From NCBI GenBank assembly GCA_900313125.1, contig OMPZ01000148.1, positions 1-15,609 of the forward strand: 15,609 nucleotides of DNA, read 5' to 3'. The position numbers and the translations under genes were made by a program. Position 1 is the stretch's first letter; each line of letters starts with the position of its first letter. This DNA is from an uncultured Eubacteriales bacterium (GTDB lineage Bacteria > Bacillota > Clostridia > Oscillospirales > Acutalibacteraceae). Positions 5,582-11,720 of this stretch are shown piece by piece. Under the pieces are notes generated by a model. It was not told where the DNA came from. It made no database searches and saw nothing but the letters and a program-made list of their open reading frames with translations.

Positions 5582-7876
5582 ATGCTTGATCTTGGCAAAA
5601 ATATCGACTTCAATGAAATATTTACCGGGCTTGGAAAGCGACGCGAAAATTCGGCGTATTTTCTCAGAGCGCCCGGCTATAATGATAAAATAGGCGACCT
5701 TGCCGTGAGGTTCTTTTCGGCGTCGGGCGTAAAGGGCGCGCGCTTTCAGGGCAAGCTGCAAAGCCCTTCCGAGGAGCAGGTCAGTTTCTTTGTCGAAATA
5801 CTCGGGCGCGACTTCAATACCGATAAGTTCTTTGTCGGGAAAAGTCTCGCAAGGTGGCTGCCGCAGCTCACCAATACGCAGTGCGATATGCTCGCCGACG
5901 CGATGTGCGCGCAGCTTTCGCGCTTTCAAAGGCTCGGCAAAAACGAAGCCATGCTCAAAAATTTGTACATCAGGCTGATGTGCTGGCTTTACTATAAGCT
6001 TTCCGGCGTCATCTCGCATATCGGCGACGACGAGCCGCCGAAGGTGCTGTATATCGGCACGCCGTCAAGACACGAGCTGTATCTTCTCAGACTGCTGTAC
6101 GAGTGCAAATGCGACGTGCTGCTAATGCTCACCGAGGGCGAGAGTGAGTACGATAAGCTCGACCCGGCGGGCGAGCTTTCACAGAAATTAACGCTGCCCG
6201 GAATGCAGCCGTACCCGCAGGGGTTCGGGCTTGAAACGCTGCAAAGCCGCGAAGCCGACGCGAAAATGCGGCAGCAGCTTCTCTCGAACAAGGCGCAGAT
6301 AACGGCGGCAACGAATATCTGGCTGTCCGGCAGCGATATGCTCGAGGATATAAAGAAAACGCCCGTCACGCGCGGCGATAAGCCGGGGCTTTTTTACAAC
6401 GCGTTTTGCCGTATGACCGGCGTTGAGGACAAGCTCACCTATCAAAATGAGCTTTATAAGTTCTATATAGAAATAAAAAACAGCGGCAGACGGTTTTTGA
6501 TCCTCGAGGAGAGGATACCGATGCCGACGAACAATGAGCTTGCCGGTATCGACAGGTCTCAGTACAAAACGAAGGAGCAGCTTATCGGCGCGATGCTCAA
6601 GTGCATACAGATGCCGCCGAACGACGACCTCAGACGGCTCATGGCAACAGCGTTTGCCGAGGTGCTGCTCGACGAGGCGGAGCGCCCGGACATGACCGAG
6701 CCGCGGTTCAATACGATGGCGGTATGCGTTGCGTGCTGGCTCAACCGATACGGACCTATGCTGTTTTCGGGGTGGGCGATGCCGCTCGTGTCGCTGTTCG
6801 TTTACCTTGGCGGCTGTCAGAACAGTCACGAAACGGCGTTTTTGAGAGTGCTTTCACGGCTGCCGTGCGACGTGCTTATCCTCGTGCCGAACCTCAACAC
6901 GAAGTGCCGACTCGAGGACACCGCGCTCTTTGAGCTGAAATATACGCAGACGCTCAACATGACGCAGTTCCCGACGGAAGCGAGCGCACAGCAGTTCGGA
7001 ACGGCTGCCTACCACGCCGAAAGGGAGCTTGACGAAGCGCTGTACTCGGGTACGGGGCTTTTCAGAGATTATCAGTACAAAAAGGCGAACAGCGTTATCC
7101 TCAAAACGATGTACGAGGAGATCGAGATGCTGTGGAAGCAGGAGACGAGATTTCGCCCGAATTTCAGCGTGATCGACGATACGGTCAACGTGCCTGTCAT
7201 CTTCGCGAAGGTGTCGGGAGTGAAGGATTCGCAGCCTGCCAAATACTGGAAAGGCGTGCAGCAGCTTCTGACCGACAACACGTTCGTCATCTACGGCGCG
7301 CCGTTTATCCCGCCGAACTGGGATAACCCGCTGAAGCACAATTCCGCCGCCCTCATCAGGGGCGGAAAGCTGCAAAGAGACGTTATCCTGCGCAGCAGCT
7401 TCTATCAGTACCGCCACCTGCGCGAGGAAACGCAGACGTACATTTTCGACAAGATAGATCTTCTGATGAACGCGCACATCATCAGCGGAACGTATGAAAA
7501 CGGCACGGAATACCTCATAGCGGCAACGCTTCTGAATCTTCCGCCGCAGATAGTAAAGCTTATACAGGGGTTCGACTTCACAAAGGTCAACCCGAAGATT
7601 ATATATATTAATTTGGGAGAGATACCGATCTCGCTGGAGGATTCGATAGTCCTCGCGTTTTTGAGCCTTGCGGGGTTCGACGTGCTCTTCCTCGTGCCCA
7701 CGGGATATCAGACCGTGGAGGGATTTTTCAGCAAGAATATTCTCGACGAACACAAGGTCGGTGAATATATGTATGATCTGCAGACGCCGAAGCTAAAAAC
7801 ACCTAAACCAAAGCCAAAGACGCCTGCGAACAAAAACAAGCCGTTATTCGGCGGACTATTCAGGAAGGTGAAGTGA
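5582..7876 (+). CDS. yceG: YceG-like protein, putative component of Ter 'biosynthetic module'
   Basis: This is a 764-residue soluble protein of the YceG (YceG_bac) family, identified by overall sequence character and its place directly before a TelA gene, as in Bacillus yceG-yceH. Biochemical function is unknown. I see three similar strand-loop-helix units: residues about 153-185 (KVLYIGTPSRHE to CDVLLMLTE), 389-437 (SHET to CDVLILVPN) and 671-707 (SLED to FDVLFLVPT). The C terminus is basic and proline-rich (KTPKPKPKTP) and ends PLFGGLFRKVK. The frame is open from a GTG at 5561, but AAGGAG lies 6 bases before the ATG at 5582, so I chose that. The TGA stop is followed almost at once by the telA start, implying coupling. 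The protein seems longer than the Bacillus relative, which I recall as a little over 500 residues. Confidence 0.85.
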   Translation: MLDLGKNIDFNEIFTGLGKRRENSAYFLRAPGYNDKIGDLAVRFFSASGVKGARFQGKLQSPSEEQVSFFVEILGRDFNTDKFFVGKSLARWLPQLTNTQCDMLADAMCAQLSRFQRLGKNEAMLKNLYIRLMCWLYYKLSGVISHIGDDEPPKVLYIGTPSRHELYLLRLLYECKCDVLLMLTEGESEYDKLDPAGELSQKLTLPGMQPYPQGFGLETLQSREADAKMRQQLLSNKAQITAATNIWLSGSDMLEDIKKTPVTRGDKPGLFYNAFCRMTGVEDKLTYQNELYKFYIEIKNSGRRFLILEERIPMPTNNELAGIDRSQYKTKEQLIGAMLKCIQMPPNDDLRRLMATAFAEVLLDEAERPDMTEPRFNTMAVCVACWLNRYGPMLFSGWAMPLVSLFVYLGGCQNSHETAFLRVLSRLPCDVLILVPNLNTKCRLEDTALFELKYTQTLNMTQFPTEASAQQFGTAAYHAERELDEALYSGTGLFRDYQYKKANSVILKTMYEEIEMLWKQETRFRPNFSVIDDTVNVPVIFAKVSGVKDSQPAKYWKGVQQLLTDNTFVIYGAPFIPPNWDNPLKHNSAALIRGGKLQRDVILRSSFYQYRHLREETQTYIFDKIDLLMNAHIISGTYENGTEYLIAATLLNLPPQIVKLIQGFDFTKVNPKIIYINLGEIPISLEDSIVLAFLSLAGFDVLFLVPTGYQTVEGFFSKNILDEHKVGEYMYDLQTPKLKTPKPKPKTPANKNKPLFGGLFRKVK

Positions 7877-7878
7877 AT

Positions 7879-9057
7879 ATGGGAATTGATTTTGGAAAAA
7901 GACCCGAGCAGAATGTAGTAGACATCACTCAGGCACAGGCAAAGCCGGCTATCACGCTTGCGAAGGAGGACCCCAAGCCGTACGATATCGTGGCTGACAG
8001 ACAGCAGATGACCAGACAGCTTGTAAACTCGGAGGAGATAGACAAGCTGACGAGCCAGATCTCCGTTTACGATCTCAACACGATCGTTAATTTCGGCGGC
8101 GAGACGGCAAACAAGATAGCGCAGGTGTCCGACACCGTTTTGAGAAACACGAACCTGTCGCAGCTCGACGATTCCGTAGTTATGCTCAACGCGCTCAAAA
8201 AGGTTATGGATCAGTTCGACATGGAAGAGATCCAGAAGGACCCGGGCAAGGTCGATAGGTTTTTGCTCGGTGCGCGCAGGAGCCTCGACAAGATACTCTC
8301 GAAGTACGTTTCGATGGGCGACGCGGTAGACAAGATCTACGTTCAGCTAAAGCAGTACGAAGCGGAGATCACGCAGTCGAACCGCAAGCTGGAGGATATG
8401 TTCGAGACGAACGTGGAGTATTACCACTCTCTCGTGAAGTACATCGTAGCGGGCGAGCAGGCTGAGAAGGAGCTTGAGGGCTACATTCTCCAGCGCAAGG
8501 ACGACATGGAGCAGACGGGCGATTCCGCGATACAGTTCGAGATACAGTCGTGCGAGCAGGCTCTTTCGATGCTCGCGCAGCGCGTACAGGATCTTCGCAC
8601 GGCGGAGAGCGTAGCGATGCAGTCGATACCGCTCATCAGGACGATGGAGTTCTCGAACCTCAACCTCATCAGGAAGATCGACTCGGCGTTCATCGTAACG
8701 CTGCCGGTGTTCAAGCAGGCTCTCGCTCAGGCGGTAATGCTCAAGCGTCAGAGAATACAGGCGGACGCTCTCGCGGCTCTCGACGAAAAGACGAACGAGC
8801 TGCTTGTGCGCAACGCGCAGAACGCCGTTGAGCAGTCGAAGATGATCGCGCACCTCACGGCGGGCAGCTCGATCAAGGTCGAGACGCTCGAAACGACGTG
8901 GCAGACGATCATGAGCGGCATCACCGAGACGCGCGCTATCCAGGAGGAAGCAAAGCGCCAGCGCATAGACGCAAAGGCGCGCCTGGAGAACATCAAGGCG
9001 GAGTTCTACAAGAACTACACAATGCCCTCGGAAGGCAGCAATTTGAAGAAGTATTAA
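7879..9057 (+). CDS. telA: TelA/KlaA family toxic-anion (tellurite) resistance protein
   Basis: This is a 392-residue, mostly helical cytoplasmic protein of the TelA family (Bacillus YceH relative). Recognisable features are the IQKDPGKVDRFL stretch before the core, long charged helices (about 120-230) with coiled-coil character, and the family-typical region QSIPLIRTMEFSNLNLIRKI leading to LPVFKQALAQAV. A variable N-terminal tail precedes the core. Family members are linked to tellurite and other anion resistance and to Ter stress systems; the mechanism is not established. The ATG at 7879 has AAGGTGA 7 bases upstream. A GTG at 7873, in a GTGA overlap with the yceG stop, is the alternative start and adds two residues. 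Either way it is tightly coupled to yceG. A 127-bp gap follows before the terD genes. Confidence 0.92.
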   Translation: MGIDFGKRPEQNVVDITQAQAKPAITLAKEDPKPYDIVADRQQMTRQLVNSEEIDKLTSQISVYDLNTIVNFGGETANKIAQVSDTVLRNTNLSQLDDSVVMLNALKKVMDQFDMEEIQKDPGKVDRFLLGARRSLDKILSKYVSMGDAVDKIYVQLKQYEAEITQSNRKLEDMFETNVEYYHSLVKYIVAGEQAEKELEGYILQRKDDMEQTGDSAIQFEIQSCEQALSMLAQRVQDLRTAESVAMQSIPLIRTMEFSNLNLIRKIDSAFIVTLPVFKQALAQAVMLKRQRIQADALAALDEKTNELLVRNAQNAVEQSKMIAHLTAGSSIKVETLETTWQTIMSGITETRAIQEEAKRQRIDAKARLENIKAEFYKNYTMPSEGSNLKKY

Positions 9058-9092
9058 AGACCTAACTTTAAGACTTAACCGAAAATATTTAA

Positions 9093-9127
9093 AATGAATA
9101 ATGAATAGTGAATAATGAATAATGAAG
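9093..9127 (+). repeat. Five tandem AATGAAT-type heptamers
   Basis: Five consecutive 7-base units (AATGAAT, AATGAAT, AGTGAAT, AATGAAT, AATGAAG) lie between telA and the first terD. The downstream ATTCACTAT (about 9146-9154) is the inverse complement of ATAGTGAAT inside the array, so the region can fold into a weak hairpin. The gap shows no coding potential. Confidence 0.6.
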
Positions 9128-9129
9128 AG

Positions 9130-9157
9130 TTTCTGCGATTCGATCATTCACTATACA
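9130..9157 (+). promoter_or_regulatory. Possible internal promoter before terD cluster
   Basis: TTTCTG (9130-9135), a 16-base spacer and TATACA (9152-9157) form a mediocre promoter match 27 bases before the first terD ATG. The 127-bp gap here, unlike the tight junctions elsewhere in the arm, makes an internal start plausible. The sequence match alone is weak. Confidence 0.25.
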
Positions 9158-9184
9158 GTATAAAAAGTAAACGGAGGTAACATC

Positions 9185-9766
9185 ATGGCAATCAATCTTA
9201 CAAAGGGTCAGAAGGTAGATCTGACAAAAACAAACCCGAGTCTTAAGAACATTATGGTAGGTCTCGGCTGGGACGTCAATATGTTTGACGGCGGCGCGGA
9301 CTTCGACCTCGACGCGTCGGCGTTCGTTCTCGACGCTACAGGCAAGTGCCCGACAGACCAGGACTTCATTTTCTACGGCAACCTTGCTCACCACAGCGGC
9401 TGCGTTCAGCACATGGGCGACAACCTTACCGGCGAGGGCGACGGCGACGACGAGCAGATCAAGGTAGACCTCTCGAAGGTGCCGGCAAATATCGAGAGGA
9501 TAGCCTTCACCGTAACGATCTACGACGCAGACAAGCGCCGCCAGAACTTCGGTCAGGTGTCGAACTCGTATATCCGCATCGTTGACGAGGTTACGGGCAG
9601 CGAGATCATTCACTACGACCTCGGCGAGGATTTCTCGATCGAGACGGCTATCGTTGTAGGCGAGCTTTACAAGCACAACGGCAACTGGAAGTTCAACGCT
9701 ATCGGCAGCGGCTTCCGCGGCGGTCTTGCAGCCCTCTGCGCAAACTACGGTATTGACGCGGAGTAA
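9185..9766 (+). CDS. terD: TerD-family Ca2+-binding stress protein (paralogue 1)
   Basis: This is a 193-residue protein, full length for the TerD family. Hallmarks are VGLGWD (25-30), DFDLDAS (39-45) and GDNLTGEGDGDDE (78-90), the acidic loops that bind Ca2+ in characterised TerD proteins, followed by a beta-sandwich core and the C-terminal WKFNAIGSG stretch. It is cytoplasmic, with no signal peptide. GGAGG lies 7 bases before the ATG. It is the first of four tandem paralogues and closely resembles the third. A local difference is HHSGCVQHM (69-77), where paralogues 2 and 3 read HPSGAVVHT, adding a His and a Cys near the Ca2+ loop. TerD proteins are linked to tellurite, phage and oxidative stress tolerance; their molecular activity is unresolved. 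Confidence 0.95.
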   Translation: MAINLTKGQKVDLTKTNPSLKNIMVGLGWDVNMFDGGADFDLDASAFVLDATGKCPTDQDFIFYGNLAHHSGCVQHMGDNLTGEGDGDDEQIKVDLSKVPANIERIAFTVTIYDADKRRQNFGQVSNSYIRIVDEVTGSEIIHYDLGEDFSIETAIVVGELYKHNGNWKFNAIGSGFRGGLAALCANYGIDAE

Positions 9767-9790
9767 TAATAAACACCAAGGAGAATAAAA

Positions 9791-10369
9791 ATGTTTGTCA
9801 ATCTGATAACAGGTCAGGAGTACAGCCTGACAAAGGAAAACCCGTCGCTTGAAAAGATCTTCGTCGGTCTCGGCTGGGACGTAAGCGACGACGCTCAGTC
9901 GGTGTACGACCTCGACGCGTCGGCGTTCCTGCTTGACGCGACCGGCAGAGTTTCGGCGGCTCCCGATTTCATCTATTACAACAACCTTGAGCATCCGTCA
10001 GGCGCGGTCGTTCATACGGGCGACAACCGCACAGGCGAGGGCGAGGGCGACGACGAGGCTATCACGGTAGACCTCGCCGCTGTGCCGGAGAATATCGAGA
10101 AGATACTCTTCACCGTCAGCATTTACGAAGCCGACGAGCGCGGTCAGACGTTCGGTCAGGTCAAAAACGCCTACATCAGATTCTACGACGAGGAAGAGGG
10201 CGAGCTTTTCCGCTTTGACCTCGGCGAGGATTTCTCGAACGAGACGGCTGTCGTTTTCGGCGAGCTTTACAAAAAAGACGGCGAGTGGAAGTTCAATGCG
10301 CTCGGTCAGGGCTATCAGGGCGGACTTGTGTCGCTGAGCCTTCGCTACGGCGTGTTCAAGAAGAAATAA
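9791..10369 (+). CDS. terD: TerD-family Ca2+-binding stress protein (paralogue 2)
   Basis: This is a 192-residue TerD-fold protein with VGLGWD (25-30), YDLDAS (39-44) and the acidic loop GDNRTGEGEGDDE. The first acidic motif reads VYDLDAS where paralogues 1 and 3 have DFDLDAS, so one potential acidic ligand is missing and Ca2+ affinity may differ. It is the most divergent of the three standard-length copies: it opens MFVNLITGQEYSL and ends in a basic KKK. AAGGAG lies 7 bases before the ATG; the gap from paralogue 1 is 24 bases. It presumably works with the other TerD copies, perhaps as mixed assemblies; that is inference. Confidence 0.94.
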   Translation: MFVNLITGQEYSLTKENPSLEKIFVGLGWDVSDDAQSVYDLDASAFLLDATGRVSAAPDFIYYNNLEHPSGAVVHTGDNRTGEGEGDDEAITVDLAAVPENIEKILFTVSIYEADERGQTFGQVKNAYIRFYDEEEGELFRFDLGEDFSNETAVVFGELYKKDGEWKFNALGQGYQGGLVSLSLRYGVFKKK

Positions 10370-10408
10370 TTTCTTTCGGGGAATTATTGAAATATCGGGA
10401 GGTAATGT

Positions 10409-10990
10409 ATGTCAGTTAATTTGATGAAGGGGCAGAAGGTCAGCCTGACAAAGGGCGACCCGTCGCTCCAAAAGATCGTTGTGGGTCTCGGCTGGGACGT
10501 AAACGCCTACAACACGGGTGCCGATTTCGACCTTGACGCGTCGGCGTTTTTGCTCGGTGCAAACGGCAAGACTGCCGATTCAAAGGACTTCGTTTTCTAC
10601 CGCAATCTTTCGCACCCGTCGGGTGCGGTCGTTCATACGGGCGATAACACCACGGGCGCAGGCGAGGGCGACGACGAGCAGATAAAGGTCGATCTCTCAA
10701 AGGTGCCGCAGAGCATAATGAGGATCGCCTTCACCGCGACTATCTATGACGCGGAAAGCCGCCGTCAGACGTTCGGTCAGGTGAACAACGCGTATATCAG
10801 GATCTATGACGAGCTGAGCGGACGCGAGCTTGTACGCTACGACCTCGGCGAGGATTTCTCGGTAGAGACGGCGGTCGTTTTCGGCGAGCTTTACAGAAAC
10901 AACGGAGAGTGGAAGTTCAACGCCATCGGCAGCGGCTATCAGGGCGGCCTTGCGGCGCTTTGCGGCAGCTACGGCATTGAAGTTGGCTAA
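10409..10990 (+). CDS. terD: TerD-family Ca2+-binding stress protein (paralogue 3)
   Basis: This is a 193-residue TerD protein very similar to paralogue 1, with VGLGWD, DFDLDAS and GDNTTGAGEGDDE in the expected places and the family-typical WKFNAIGSG near the C terminus. The resemblance to copy 1 exceeds that to copy 2, suggesting a duplication within the cluster. GGAGG lies 6 bases before the ATG. The 39-bp gap from paralogue 2 holds a small AT-rich inverted repeat AATAATT / AATTATT (10365-10371 and 10382-10388), too weak for a terminator. The gap to the next gene is 14 bases, so the terD genes are co-transcribed. It has the same presumed Ca2+-binding stress role, in the cytoplasm. Confidence 0.95.
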   Translation: MSVNLMKGQKVSLTKGDPSLQKIVVGLGWDVNAYNTGADFDLDASAFLLGANGKTADSKDFVFYRNLSHPSGAVVHTGDNTTGAGEGDDEQIKVDLSKVPQSIMRIAFTATIYDAESRRQTFGQVNNAYIRIYDELSGRELVRYDLGEDFSVETAVVFGELYRNNGEWKFNAIGSGYQGGLAALCGSYGIEVG

Positions 10991-11004
10991 AGGAGGCATA
11001 TAAT

Positions 11005-11625
11005 ATGTCAGTAAGCTTGACAAAGGGTCAGAAGGTAAGCCTTACAAAGGAAAACCCCGGGCTTAAAGAAATAGTAGTCGGTCTCGGCTGGGACGCGGCT
11101 CAACCGTCCGCAAGGTCGGGCGGCGGTCTGTTCGGCGGTCTGTTTTCAAAGCAGGAGCCTGTTCAGGACATCGACTGCGACGCGTCGGCTATTCTGCTGA
11201 AAAACGGCAGCTACGCCGGCAGAGACGACCTTGTTTATTTCGGCAACCTCACCCACAAGAGCGGCGCTGTATGGCATACGGGCGATAACCTCACGGGTGC
11301 GGGCGAGGGCGACGACGAGCAGATCGTTATCGACCTCAAAAAAGTGCCGCAGCAGTACGACAAGATCGTTATCGTCGTAAATATTTACGCCGCTTACAAC
11401 AGAAAGCAGGACTTCGGCATGATCGACAATGCTTTTGTCAGGATCGTCGACAAGGCGACTGACAGAGAGCTTGTCAGATACGATCTCACGGAGGATTACC
11501 CGGGAATGACGGGCATGATCTTCGGCGAGGTGTACCGCTACAACGGCGAGTGGAAGTTCAGCGCGATCGGTCAGGGCACGCGCGACGGTTCTATCAGCGA
11601 AATGGCTAAGCGCTACGCGAAGTAA
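11005..11625 (+). CDS. terD: TerD-family protein with Gly-rich insertion (paralogue 4), probably shortened at its C terminus
   Basis: This is a 206-residue TerD protein with VGLGWD (25-30), DIDCDAS (55-61) and GDNLTGAGEGDDE. Between the first two motifs it carries about 16 extra residues (33-54) including GGGLFGGLFSKQEP, absent from the other three copies and resembling the YceG C terminus. The acidic motif has a Cys (DIDCDAS). AAAGGAGG lies 8 bases before the ATG. The stop codon arises at the junction of a perfect 16-bp tandem duplication (11607-11638). Removing one copy would extend the protein in frame by eight residues, KGLDLDKH, to a TAA at about 11664, so this C terminus is probably a recent truncation. 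The core fold looks intact, so the protein is likely still functional. Confidence 0.92.
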   Translation: MSVSLTKGQKVSLTKENPGLKEIVVGLGWDAAQPSARSGGGLFGGLFSKQEPVQDIDCDASAILLKNGSYAGRDDLVYFGNLTHKSGAVWHTGDNLTGAGEGDDEQIVIDLKKVPQQYDKIVIVVNIYAAYNRKQDFGMIDNAFVRIVDKATDRELVRYDLTEDYPGMTGMIFGEVYRYNGEWKFSAIGQGTRDGSISEMAKRYAK

Positions 11626-11638
11626 GCGCTACGCGAAG
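11607..11638 (+). repeat. Perfect 16-bp tandem duplication at end of terD paralogue 4
   Basis: TAAGCGCTACGCGAAG occurs at 11607-11622 and again, directly abutting, at 11623-11638. The first TAA of the second copy is in frame with the gene and acts as its stop codon. Perfect identity suggests a recent slippage event or, less likely, an assembly error. Confidence 0.9.
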
Positions 11639-11661
11639 AAGGGTCTTGACCTGGATAAGCA

Positions 11662-11681
11662 TTAAACGCACCTGCGTTTAA
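11662..11681 (+). promoter_or_regulatory. Compact inverted repeat between terD4 and the ATPase gene
   Basis: TTAAACGCA (11662-11670) and TGCGTTTAA (11673-11681) are perfect inverse complements around CC. There is no T run, so it is a poor intrinsic terminator. It may be a processing or attenuation hairpin, or an operator just before the ATPase ribosome site (AGGAGGG at 11707-11713). Confidence 0.5.
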
Positions 11682-11720
11682 GATAGATATTTAATGTTTA
11701 CATTTTAGGAGGGATTTTTT

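Noticed and set aside
5117..6019. Long minus-strand open frame opposite the rhomboid and yceG genes
   Set aside because: It spans two well-supported plus-strand genes, has Arg/Leu/Glu-rich composition typical of antisense reading of GC-rich genes, and shows no domain.
6854..7753. Long minus-strand open frame opposite yceG
   Set aside because: Antisense shadow of codon bias; no ribosome site or recognisable motif.
9093..9127. CRISPR array
   Set aside because: The units are contiguous heptamers without spacers; there are no cas genes.
9089..9994. Minus-strand open frame opposite the first two terD genes
   Set aside because: Its sequence repeats itself because it reads through two paralogous terD genes backwards and ends in the heptamer array; not a gene.
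11662..11681. Intrinsic terminator of the terD operon
   Set aside because: The stem is AT-rich at its base and no T run follows on either strand.
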